Of a stretch of 64,000 nucleotides of DNA, positions 7,837-15,699 are shown piece after piece. Numbering within the stretch: the stretch's first letter is position 1; every line of letters starts with the position of its first letter. The notes beneath the pieces were generated by a model. The model had not been told where the DNA came from, made no database searches, and worked only from the letters and a program-made list of their open reading frames with translations. The DNA is taken from assembly GCF_030406325.1 (NCBI RefSeq), contig NZ_JAUEQY010000024.1:118473-182472 (forward strand), given 5' to 3'. Source of the DNA: Actinomadura sp. DC4. GTDB taxonomy: Bacteria; Actinomycetota; Actinomycetes; Streptosporangiales; Streptosporangiaceae. A program made the position numbers and the translations under genes.

Positions 7837-8916
7837 ATGGACCTCATCGCCGAGACGATCGCCGCGATCCGTCCCCTGGACGAAGCGGCGATGCAGGCGG
7901 CACGGGAGCACCAGGACCGGCTGACCAAGCCGCGCGGCGCGCTCGGGGCGCTGGAGGAGCTGTCGGTACGCCTGTCCGGTATCGCGGGGGCCTGCCCGCC
8001 GCCGATGCCCGAGCCCGCCGCCGTCGCGGTCTTCGCCGCCGACCACGGGGTGCACGCCCAGGGCGTGACGCCGTGGCCGCAGGAGGTGACCGCGCAGATG
8101 GTGGCCAACTTCCTGGCCGGGGGAGCCGTGGTCAACGCCTTCGCGCGCCAGTTCGGCGCCGAGGTGCGCGTCGTCGACGTCGGGGTCAAGGCGGAACTGC
8201 CGCCCGCCGACGGCCTGGTCTCCCGCAACGTCGCGCACGGCACCGCCGACATCACGCTCGGGCCCGCCATGACGCCCGGGCAGGTCCGCCAGGCGGTCGA
8301 GGCGGGCATCGAGGTCGCCCGCGAGCTCGTCGCCGCAGGGAACCGCTGCCTGATCACCGGCGACATGGGCATCGCCAACACGACCGCCTCGGCCGCCCTC
8401 GTCGCCGCCTTCACCGGCCGCGCGGCCGAGACCGTCACCGGGTACGGCACCGGCGTCGACGACGCCACCCACGAACGCAAGATCAAGGTCGTACGCTCCG
8501 CGCTCGCGCGCGCCGGGCTGGCCGCCGCCGACGGCACGCCCACCACCGCCGACCCGCTGACCGTGCTCGCCGAGCTGGGCGGCCTGGAACACGCGGCGAT
8601 CACGGGCTTCATCCTGGGCGGCGCCGCCGAGCGGGTCCCGGTCGTGCTCGACGGGGTGATCGCCGGGGCCGCCGCCCTCGCCGCCGCGGCCCTCGCCCCG
8701 GACGTACGCGCCGTGTTCGTCGCCGGCCACCGCTCCGCCGAGCCGGGCCACGCGGCCGCGCTCTGGCAGCTCGAGCTCCGGCCCCTCATCGACCTCGAAC
8801 TCCGGCTGGGCGAGGGCACCGGCGCCCTCCTGGCCCTCCCGATCGTGCAGAGCGCCGTACGCGTGCTGCATGAGGTGGCCACGTTCGACTCCGCCGGTGT
8901 CGCGGACAAGGCTTGA
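7837..8916 (+). CDS. cobT: Nicotinate-nucleotide--dimethylbenzimidazole phosphoribosyltransferase CobT
   Basis: Activates the lower-ligand base by transferring phosphoribose from nicotinate mononucleotide to dimethylbenzimidazole. The 359-aa protein has the canonical blocks: LTKPRGALGALEELSVRL, AVFAADHGVHAQGVTPWPQEVT, CLITGDMGIANTTASAAL, and the C-terminal LRLGEGTGALLALP with the catalytic Glu. ATG 7837 has GAGGAGAG just upstream. It is separated from cobC by 38 nt, a looser junction than the overlaps upstream, but is probably in the same transcript. No defects seen. Confidence 0.96.
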   Translation: MDLIAETIAAIRPLDEAAMQAAREHQDRLTKPRGALGALEELSVRLSGIAGACPPPMPEPAAVAVFAADHGVHAQGVTPWPQEVTAQMVANFLAGGAVVNAFARQFGAEVRVVDVGVKAELPPADGLVSRNVAHGTADITLGPAMTPGQVRQAVEAGIEVARELVAAGNRCLITGDMGIANTTASAALVAAFTGRAAETVTGYGTGVDDATHERKIKVVRSALARAGLAAADGTPTTADPLTVLAELGGLEHAAITGFILGGAAERVPVVLDGVIAGAAALAAAALAPDVRAVFVAGHRSAEPGHAAALWQLELRPLIDLELRLGEGTGALLALPIVQSAVRVLHEVATFDSAGVADKA

Positions 8917-8953
8917 CCAGGTCCGAGTACCTTTGGGTGCTGAAGAACCATTG

Positions 8954-10246
8954 ATGGCCGGCAACCATGCCCGCCCGACTCAGGAGACCCTCGCGTTGCC
9001 CCCCTACCTGCTAGGCCTGCGCCTCGACGGGCGGCGCGCCGTCGTCGTCGGCGGCGGACGCGTGGCGCAGCGGCGTGTGCCCGCGCTGCTCGTCGCCGGC
9101 GCGGAGGTGGTGCTGATCTCTCCCGAGGTCACGCCTGCCCTGGAGGACCTCGTGGCACGGGGCGAGCTGACCTGGCAGCGGCGGCCGTACACCGGCGGCG
9201 ACTGCGACGGGGCCTGGCTCGTCCAGGCGTGCACCGACGACGGCAAGGTCAACGCGGCGGTCGCCGCCGAGGCGGAGGGTCTGCGGATCTGGTGCGTACG
9301 CGCCGACGACGCCCAGGCCTCCGCGGCCTGGACGCCGGCGAGCGGCCGGGTCGGCGAGACCACGGTCGGCGTGCTGGCGGGCGGCGACCCCAGGCGCGCG
9401 GCGGGCGTACGCGACGCGGTGCTCGACGGCCTGCGCGACGGCACCCTGAACGCCCGCCACTCACGGCACAAGCCGGTGGGCGTCGCCCTCGTGGGCGGCG
9501 GTCCCGGCGACCCCGGTCTGATCACCGTGCGCGGCCGGCGGCTCCTCGCCCAGGCCGACGTCGTGGTGACCGACCGCCTGGCCCCGCGCGAGCTGCTCGA
9601 CGAGCTGCCGGGCGACGTGGAGATCATCGACGCGGCCAAGATCCCGTACGGCCGATCGGTCACGCAGGAGCACATCAACGCGGCGCTCGTGGAGCACGCG
9701 AAGGCCGGCCGGTTCGTCGTACGGCTCAAGGGCGGAGACCCGTTCGTCTTCGGCCGCGGGGCCGAAGAAGTGATCCACTGCGCGCGCGAGGGCATCCCCG
9801 TCACGGTTGTGCCCGGGATCACTAGTGCGATCGCGGTTCCCTCGGCGATCGGCGTTCCGGTCACCCACCGTGGGGTCGCCCAGGAGTTCCACGTCGTATC
9901 GGCGCACGTGGCCCCGGGTCACCCCGCCTCGACGGTCGATTGGGAGGCGCTCGGAAGGTCGAGCGGGACGCTGATTCTCCTTATGGCAGTGGAGCGGATG
10001 GGTGTGATCGCCGACACTCTCATGCGCTATGGTCGGTCGCCTGAGACACCTGTTGCGGTTATCCAGGACGGTACGCTGCAGAGCCAGCGCACGCTCATGG
10101 CGAGCCTCGCGACTGTGGCGGACGACATGACGGCCAGCGGAGTACGACCACCGGCGATCATCGTCACCGGCGAGGTCGTCCACGTGGCACGAGAGATCGA
10201 AATGCTGAGAGCGGATATGGGGCGGCTCCGTGACACCCCCGGCTGA
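8954..10246 (+). CDS. cobA: Precorrin-2 dehydrogenase / uroporphyrinogen-III C-methyltransferase (two-domain SUMT)
   Basis: Makes precorrin-2 by two methylations of uroporphyrinogen III and oxidises it to sirohydrochlorin, so it feeds both B12 and sirohaem. The N-terminal ~150 residues are an NAD-binding Rossmann domain (RRAVVVGGGRVAQRRVPALL). From ~residue 174 comes a full SUMT domain (VALVGGGPGDPGLITVRG, VVRLKGGDPFVFGRGAEE, VVPGITSAIAVPSAIGVPVTHRG). The CysG-type middle is short. I list ATG 8954, but TTG 8996 has a better-placed AGGAG (8982-8986) and begins two residues before the conserved YLLGLRL, so it is a serious alternative. The stop overlaps the next gene by 17 bases. Confidence 0.92.
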   Translation: MAGNHARPTQETLALPPYLLGLRLDGRRAVVVGGGRVAQRRVPALLVAGAEVVLISPEVTPALEDLVARGELTWQRRPYTGGDCDGAWLVQACTDDGKVNAAVAAEAEGLRIWCVRADDAQASAAWTPASGRVGETTVGVLAGGDPRRAAGVRDAVLDGLRDGTLNARHSRHKPVGVALVGGGPGDPGLITVRGRRLLAQADVVVTDRLAPRELLDELPGDVEIIDAAKIPYGRSVTQEHINAALVEHAKAGRFVVRLKGGDPFVFGRGAEEVIHCAREGIPVTVVPGITSAIAVPSAIGVPVTHRGVAQEFHVVSAHVAPGHPASTVDWEALGRSSGTLILLMAVERMGVIADTLMRYGRSPETPVAVIQDGTLQSQRTLMASLATVADDMTASGVRPPAIIVTGEVVHVAREIEMLRADMGRLRDTPG

Positions 10247-11948
10247 CCAGGGCGCCGCCAAGCACAAGGCGGCCTCCCTCCCACTCGACGAGGTCCTGGC
10301 TGACATGCGGGACCAGATCGCCTCCTTCCGGTTCGTCCTTGACGCACCGGGTGCGGAGGAGGCGGCCATCACCCAGCAAGACCTGCTGAACCAGCTCGAC
10401 GACTACGTGCTCCCCCGAGTGCGCCGTACCGACTCGCCGCTGCTCGTCGTGCTGAGCGGCTCCACCGGTGCGGGCAAGTCGACGCTGGTCAACACGCTCG
10501 TCGGCGCGAGAGTCAGCGCCACCGGCGTGCTCAGACCGACGACGAGCAGCCCGATCCTGGTCTGCCATCCCGACGACGCCGACTGGTGGCTGGACGAGCG
10601 CTACGTCCTGCCCGGTTTCGGACGGGTGCCCGGCCCCGCGCCGGACGCCGTGGTCGGCGATCAGCTCGTCATCATGAAGAGCGAGGTGCTGCCCAAGGGG
10701 CTCGCCCTGCTCGACAGCCCCGACGTCGACTCGGTCTTCGAAGAACACCATGAGTTCGCGGCGCAGTTCCTTGCCGCCGCCGACATCTGGGTGTGCGTGA
10801 CGACGGCGGCGCGCTACGCGGACGCGCAGGTCTGGCGGCTGCTGCACCGGGCGAGGGATCACGGCGCCACTCTCGGCATCGTGCTGTCCCGCATCCCGGA
10901 GGGCGGCGAGGAGGTCGTCGAGCACTTCGCCGAGATGCTCAAGGACAACGGCCTGGAAGCGGCGGCGGAGTTCACGATCGCTGAGACCAAGGTCTCGGGA
11001 GGCATGCTACCTGCGGAAATGGCCGACGAAGTTCACGGTTGGTTGACCAGAATCACCGAAGATGAAGATGGCCGTACCGCAGTGATCAGGTCCACCTTGG
11101 GTAGCGTGCTCGACACTTTCCGTACTCGCGTCCCCGAACTCGCCAAGCGGGTCGAGGAGCAGGTCGCGCTGCGTACGATGCTGCGCGAAGAGGTCGAGGC
11201 CACGTACGCCACCGCGCTCTCCGAGCTCGACGAGGCGACGCGCAACGGTTCCCTGCTGCGCGGCGAGGTCCTCGCCCGCTGGCAGGACTTCGCCGGCACC
11301 GGCGATCTCGAACGCGCCCTGCAGGCGCGCGGACAGGTCGGTCACCGTGGCGGCCGTCGCCGCCGCGCCCCCGCCCGCGTACGCGCGCTGAAGGTGGCGT
11401 TGCGGAGCGGTCTGGAGTCGCTGGTCATGGCGGCCGCCGAGCGCGCCGCGGAGGACGTCGTGAACCGGTGGCAGAGCCGCCCGGCAGGCGCCGACCTCCT
11501 CGAAGGGCGCACCGACGAGCTCGGCCGTGCCTCCGGCGAGCTGTCCCGCCGCGTCGCGCGTGCGGTCAGCTCCTGGCAGGACCACATCATCGAGCTGATT
11601 CGTACGGAAGGCGTCACCAAGCGGGCCGTGGCCAAGTTCGTCTCCTACGACGACGAGGCGTTGTCCCTGGTGATGATGGTGGGTCTGTTCGGTTTCGGGA
11701 CCGGCGACGTCAACGTCGAGGCGGGCACCAGCGCGGTGCCGCAGCGATTGCTCAAGGCGCTGTTCGGCGCCGAGTCCTTGCGTAGCATGAGCGCCAAGGC
11801 CAGGGCCGACCTGCGCGGCCGGATCGGGATGCTCTACGACGACGAGGCCATCCGGTTCGGGCAGGCGCTCGACGGTGCCGGAGTGCCGGACGAGACCACG
11901 CCGGTCCAGCTCTACCAGGCCACATACAACCTTGAGGTCGCCCGGTGA
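10230..11948 (+). CDS. Dynamin-superfamily-like GTPase (first of a tandem pair)
   Basis: A 572-aa protein with a P-loop GSTGAGKST at residues 77-85, a G2-like threonine region (VLRPTTSSP) and a G3-like LLDSPDVDS around residue 165. The C-terminal ~300 residues are mainly helical and charged (Arg/Glu/Ala-rich, RGGRRRRAPARVRALK), with a short hydrophobic stretch MMVGLFGFGTG near 485-495. It has no clear transmembrane pair. GTG 10230 overlaps the SUMT gene by 17 bases, so co-translation is likely. The neighbouring gene encodes a related membrane GTPase. Actinobacteria are known to carry dynamin-like pairs such as Streptomyces DynA/DynB. Membrane remodelling is a family-based inference only. Confidence 0.75.
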   Translation: MTPPADQGAAKHKAASLPLDEVLADMRDQIASFRFVLDAPGAEEAAITQQDLLNQLDDYVLPRVRRTDSPLLVVLSGSTGAGKSTLVNTLVGARVSATGVLRPTTSSPILVCHPDDADWWLDERYVLPGFGRVPGPAPDAVVGDQLVIMKSEVLPKGLALLDSPDVDSVFEEHHEFAAQFLAAADIWVCVTTAARYADAQVWRLLHRARDHGATLGIVLSRIPEGGEEVVEHFAEMLKDNGLEAAAEFTIAETKVSGGMLPAEMADEVHGWLTRITEDEDGRTAVIRSTLGSVLDTFRTRVPELAKRVEEQVALRTMLREEVEATYATALSELDEATRNGSLLRGEVLARWQDFAGTGDLERALQARGQVGHRGGRRRRAPARVRALKVALRSGLESLVMAAAERAAEDVVNRWQSRPAGADLLEGRTDELGRASGELSRRVARAVSSWQDHIIELIRTEGVTKRAVAKFVSYDDEALSLVMMVGLFGFGTGDVNVEAGTSAVPQRLLKALFGAESLRSMSAKARADLRGRIGMLYDDEAIRFGQALDGAGVPDETTPVQLYQATYNLEVAR

Positions 11949-11991
11949 GTCGCTCCCGGGCGCTTCTTCGACACCACGAGGAGCGCGACCG

Positions 11992-13671
11992 ATGACGGCG
12001 ACGACACCGCCGGTCTCCTCCCTTGAGGAGCCCGAGTTCGCACCGCGGTCCACCGCGTCCGGACTGTCCGCCCGCCTCGACGCTCTCGACCGCCTCGTCG
12101 CGCTCGGCGACGGACGCGTCGACCGGGCCCTCATGGCCGACGCGTCGAGACTCCTGGCCCGCGCGGGCGAACGCCTGCGGCTGTCCGGCGAGCACACGGT
12201 GGTCGCGCTGGCCGGCGGCACGGGCAGCGGGAAGTCCTCGCTCTTCAACGCCGTCTGCGGGCTGGAGCTGTCACCGACCGGCATCCGCCGCCCGATGACG
12301 AGTTCCGCCCACGCGTGCGTGTGGGGCCTCGAAGGCGCCGGCCCGCTGCTCGAGTGGTTGGAGATCGACCCGAGACACCGTTACGCCCGCGCGAGCGCGC
12401 TGGACGCCGACGGCGCCGGCTCGCTCCAGGGCCTGCTCCTGCTCGACCTGCCCGACCACGACTCCATCCGCGCCGCCCACCTGGCCGAGGTCGACAAGTA
12501 CGTCAGTGTCGCCGACCTGATCATCTGGGTGCTCGACCCGCAGAAGTACGCCGACTTCGCCGTCCACCGGCGCTACTTCGAGAAGCTCTCGGGCCACACC
12601 GGGGTGACCCTGATCGTCCTGAACCAGATCGACCGCCTGGAGCCCGAAGAGGTCAGCGAGTGCGTCAAGGACCTCCGGCGCCTGCTGGAGGCCGAGGGCA
12701 TGGGCGGTCCGGTCATCCTCACGACGTCCGCGAAGACCGGAACGGGCGTGGAGGGCTTCCGCGAGGTCCTGGCGGACGCGGTCGCCGCCCGCCAGGCGCG
12801 TCTGGAGCGCCTGGTCGCCGACATCGACCGCCTGGTCAACCGCTTCGAGAGCCAGTACGGCGACGCCGACCCGGCGTCGACGGTCGACGAGCGCCGCACC
12901 GCGGCCCTGGCCGAGGCCCTGTCGGACGCCGCCGGAGTCCCGGCCGTGGCCGAGTCGATGGAGAGCGCCTACTCCCTGCGCGCCCTGGACTACGTGGGCT
13001 GGCCGGTGGGCCGCCTGGTGGCCCGCCTGCATTCGGACCCGCTGCGGCGCATGCGCCTGGGCGAGCTGCGGCAGGAGCTGAGGGCCGCCTTCACCACTCC
13101 GGTCAACGCCCAGCAGGCCCACGTGGACAACGCGCTGCAGGAGGTGACGGAGGGCGTCATACGCGACCTGCCCCCGTCGTGGCAACGCTCGGTCCGGGAC
13201 GCGGGCCGTTCACAGGCGGAGGAGCTCCCGGAGGCGCTGGGCAACGCGCTGCGGGAGGTCGTGCCGAGCTTCAACCAGGTGCCGGCGTGGTGGTGGTTCG
13301 TCCGAGCGTGGCAGTACCTCCTCATCGCCGCGACGGTGCTGGGCGTGGTGTGGCTGGGCGCCATCCTGGCGTACGGCGTGGTGAAACTGGGCGACCCGCC
13401 GCTGAGGCTGGTGGGGGACACGTCGGTGGCGCCGTACGTGGGCCTGCTGGTGGTCTGCACACTGGGGCTCGGTGCTTTTACCGGTTCCGCGGCCCGGAAC
13501 ATGATCGCTCTCTCCTCGGTCCGCCACAGCGAGCGCCTGGAGGAACAGATGCGCGCGGGCATCTCGACGGCGGCGAAGTCGCTGGTCATCGAGCCGGTGG
13601 AGCGGGAGCTGGCGGTGTACCGCAGCTTCCGCGAGGAGGTCTCCGCAGCGGTCCACGGTCTGGTCCCGTAG
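11992..13671 (+). CDS. YfjP/dynamin-like membrane GTPase (second of a tandem pair)
   Basis: A 559-aa GTPase with all G motifs visible: P-loop ALAGGTGSGKSSLFN (residues 73-87), G3 LLLDLPDHDS, G4 LIVLNQID and G5 TTSAKTGTG. Beyond ~residue 430 there are two hydrophobic helices, one after the aromatic run VPAWWWFVRAWQYLL and one in APYVGLLVVCTLGLGAF, so the C-terminal end is membrane-anchored. ATG 11992 follows a GAGGAG and lies 43 nt after the first GTPase. The pairing of a soluble and a membrane-embedded GTPase suggests a heteromeric membrane-acting machine. The substrate membrane and the cellular process are unknown. Confidence 0.8.
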   Translation: MTATTPPVSSLEEPEFAPRSTASGLSARLDALDRLVALGDGRVDRALMADASRLLARAGERLRLSGEHTVVALAGGTGSGKSSLFNAVCGLELSPTGIRRPMTSSAHACVWGLEGAGPLLEWLEIDPRHRYARASALDADGAGSLQGLLLLDLPDHDSIRAAHLAEVDKYVSVADLIIWVLDPQKYADFAVHRRYFEKLSGHTGVTLIVLNQIDRLEPEEVSECVKDLRRLLEAEGMGGPVILTTSAKTGTGVEGFREVLADAVAARQARLERLVADIDRLVNRFESQYGDADPASTVDERRTAALAEALSDAAGVPAVAESMESAYSLRALDYVGWPVGRLVARLHSDPLRRMRLGELRQELRAAFTTPVNAQQAHVDNALQEVTEGVIRDLPPSWQRSVRDAGRSQAEELPEALGNALREVVPSFNQVPAWWWFVRAWQYLLIAATVLGVVWLGAILAYGVVKLGDPPLRLVGDTSVAPYVGLLVVCTLGLGAFTGSAARNMIALSSVRHSERLEEQMRAGISTAAKSLVIEPVERELAVYRSFREEVSAAVHGLVP

Positions 13672-14259
13672 ATCGTTTTTGAGGTGTGGATCCCGCGTTG
13701 TCGAGCCGGGGTTTCCGTGAGAGTCCTTGCGGCGGTCCGGGGCCGTTTGTGGGCCCTGGGCCGCCGGTCCGTCGAACGCCGCAGAGACTCCCTCGGGGTA
13801 TGCCGCTTGCCGTCCGTTCGCGGGCTCGCAGCCGAATAAGGCTACGGATCGAACCGTGGATCGGCGGAAAGGCCCTCGCAAGGCTTTCTGTATGCCGCCG
13901 ACTCACCACTCCAGAGCTCGGTTTGCGCAGGCCGCCGCCCTACGCGGGCTGACCGGAGCGCCGAGCGCGCCTGCTCACCCAGCGCTACCTCTCTCGACTC
14001 TCGTTGTATCCGGCAAACGTGTCGATCAAGGCCGACGGCGCCCACAGACTCGGCAGGCGTCCGGTCTCTGCCGTCCTCACCGACCGCTTCGCCGCGCCTG
14101 AAATCGCAGACAGCTCTCCGAGACGCCGTCGGCATCGCGCCGAATGGCCGCGACGCCGACCTCGGACCCGCCGACGGACTGTCGCTCACTCCGAGTTATC
14201 CACAGGTAACGCAGGGGTCTAGAACTGCCCACCCGACATCGGCCACGGTGGATGTCACA
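13672..14259. other. Gene-poor spacer between the GTPase pair and ssb
   Basis: About 590 bp with no recognised protein. Short open frames exist on both strands, but they overlap in several frames, lack a convincing Shine-Dalgarno and show no family motif. A perfect TTATCCACA lies near the right end and is listed separately. GC content drops slightly compared with the flanking genes. Confidence 0.6.
14196..14204 (+). promoter_or_regulatory. Perfect DnaA-box sequence upstream of ssb
   Basis: The nonamer TTATCCACA matches the classical DnaA box exactly, 95 bp before the ssb start codon. Only one copy was noticed, so this is not an origin. It may link ssb expression to DnaA, or be chance. Confidence 0.35.
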
Positions 14260-14280
14260 CCGGCGGCACAGAGCCGCCGG
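14260..14280 (+). promoter_or_regulatory. Stable hairpin in the ssb leader
   Basis: CCGGCGGC and GCCGCCGG form a perfect 8-bp stem with loop ACAGA, seven nucleotides before the GGAGGA ribosome-binding site of ssb. There is no U-tract, so a simple terminator is unlikely. A translational or stability role for the ssb mRNA is inferred. Confidence 0.45.
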
Positions 14281-14299
14281 ACAGACCGGAGGACTCACC

Positions 14300-14842
14300 G
14301 TGAACGACGCAATCATCACCGTGGTCGGCTTCGTTGCCCAAGACCCCCACTTCGAGATCCTCTCGAGCGGCACGTCGCTGATGTCGCTGCGGATCGGCAG
14401 CACCCCGCGCCGCTACGACCGTGAGATCGGCCAGTGGCGCGACGAGGACCCGATGTTCCTGACGGTGAGTTGCTGGCGCAGCTTGGCCGACAACCTGCAG
14501 GGATGCGAGCTGCAGCGCGGCGACCCGGTGATCGTCACAGGCAAGCTCCGCATCCGCGAATTCACCAAGGACGGTCAACCACGCTTTTCCGCCCAGATCG
14601 AGGCCACCACCGTGGGCCACGACCTCAGCCGAGGAGTCGCCCGCTTCCAGCGTTCCCAGCGCACCGCCGGCCAGCCGGAAGACCGCCGCCAAGCCGACGA
14701 CCTCGCCGACCGCTGGCTGGAGGAAACCCCGGACGATCTCGCTGAAGGAGCCACCGCGCTGACCAGGAACAGGAACACGACCGACGACGCCGACGAGACG
14801 GACGAAACCAGCGAGACGGGCCCCTTCCGTGCCGTCGCCTGA
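14300..14842 (+). CDS. ssb: Single-stranded DNA-binding protein paralogue lacking the standard acidic tip
   Basis: A 180-aa OB-fold protein. The N-terminal half carries ITVVGFVAQDPHFEIL, SLRIGSTPRRYDREIGQWRDEDPMFLTVSCWRSLADNL and GDPVIVTGKLRIREF, all typical SSB. GTG 14300 has GGAGGA seven nucleotides upstream. Housekeeping SSBs end in an acidic DDDIPF-type tip that recruits partner proteins. Here the acidic stretch TDDADETDETSETG is followed by PFRAVA, so the tip is atypical. This resembles the second SSB (SsbB-like) of actinobacteria rather than the rpsF-rpsR-linked copy. A role in ssDNA protection is inferred from the fold. Downstream DNA is gene-poor. Confidence 0.88.
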   Translation: MNDAIITVVGFVAQDPHFEILSSGTSLMSLRIGSTPRRYDREIGQWRDEDPMFLTVSCWRSLADNLQGCELQRGDPVIVTGKLRIREFTKDGQPRFSAQIEATTVGHDLSRGVARFQRSQRTAGQPEDRRQADDLADRWLEETPDDLAEGATALTRNRNTTDDADETDETSETGPFRAVA

Positions 14843-15063
14843 CCGCAGAGCGAAGATCACCCGGCGACACCAGTCCCCACGATGCCACCGTGGCGGAGGC
14901 CTGCCCGCCGCAACCGCCCACGAAGCAATCCACGCCCGACGAAGACCTGACTGAAGGACCGGCCGTCACCGAAATGTCGCGACTCTCCCGTGATGCCCGG
15001 CAATGCCGGGGAAGAGCGGGAACACGACACCGACTACCGCCGTCACACACGAGAGGAGAGGCA

Positions 15064-15150
15064 ATGACAGCGTCTCCTGGCCCAGGGAGGTCGCTGAGCC
15101 CGAGCAGAGCTCCAGCGAGCACCCGCCGGCCGAACACAACACCTCGATAA
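15064..15150 (+). CDS. Possible 28-aa micro-ORF with strong Shine-Dalgarno
   Basis: ATG 15064 is preceded by AGGAGAGG at optimal distance. The predicted peptide is Ser/Pro/Arg-rich (begins MTASPGPGRSLS) and has no recognised family. It lies in otherwise gene-poor DNA. The only support is the ribosome-binding site, so it may be chance or a decayed start. Confidence 0.25.
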   Translation: MTASPGPGRSLSPSRAPASTRRPNTTPR

Positions 15151-15207
15151 CCGAAAATCCGCATGCGCAGTCAGCCCGTCACCGTTTCACGGGAAAGGAG
15201 CGAAGAC

Positions 15208-15258
15208 ATGATCGACCGCATCCGCCACGGCGTCTCCTGGACTCGCACGACCGCCTGA
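15208..15258 (+). CDS. Possible 16-aa leader-like micro-ORF
   Basis: ATG 15208 follows GGAAAGGAG by seven nucleotides, one of the strongest ribosome-binding sites in the window. The peptide is MIDRIRHGVSWTRTTA. No gene follows closely on the + strand, so a leader-peptide role has no obvious target. It shares the DNA word GCGTCTCCTGG with the 28-aa micro-ORF upstream. Support is weak. Confidence 0.22.
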   Translation: MIDRIRHGVSWTRTTA

Positions 15259-15481
15259 GCCCGGCCCGAAGCCCCGCGACGAGCCACACCGGACGCGGTC
15301 CCGAGCCGGCCCACACGCCCAACCGAGCCAGACCGCCGTCGGCCACGGCAGAGCCAGCGTCGGCCCCGCCGTCCGGCATGGACTCGCCTAGGGACAAAGA
15401 CATCCAAACCCGAACCCCCCAGCCGCCTGACGAGGGGGCATGGCGAACTGAGGGAGACAGTACGGATAAAGAGGGGGCACC

Positions 15482-15539
15482 GCTGCCGGTGCTCGGCGCC
15501 TGGACACCCCGAGGCGCCCAGCCGCCGAGCACCGGCAGC
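15482..15539. repeat. 17-bp perfect inverted repeat (long hairpin)
   Basis: Arms 15482-15498 and 15523-15539 are perfect reverse complements (GCTGCCGGTGCTCGGCG on the + strand), separated by 24 nt that can pair further (GCGCC with GGCGC). This gives a very stable hairpin on either strand. No adjacent gene explains it as a terminator on the + strand. It might be a relic end of a mobile element or a bidirectional terminator. Confidence 0.7.
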
Positions 15540-15699
15540 ACAAAACGCCGGCGCCCCTGTCCTGGACCCTGCCAATGGATGCCGGGCTGCCGATGCCGCT
15601 AAACGGCCAGTTGCCTGGGTGATCTCGGACGGCCCCGAAAGGCCATCGACTCACAGCACCGTAAGCCCCGGCCGGCCATTGCGCGCCCGGCAGGGCGCG

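Larger units (their letters stand above)
14843..15480. other. Gene-poor region after ssb with two micro-ORFs
   Basis: No known protein family is recognisable. Open frames on both strands are rich in Pro, Arg, Ser and Thr and look like non-coding high-GC DNA. Two very short ORFs with strong ribosome-binding sites are listed separately. Confidence 0.55.

Noticed and set aside
14196..14204. Replication origin
   Set aside because: Only one DnaA box was found and there is no dnaA/dnaN/gyr context.
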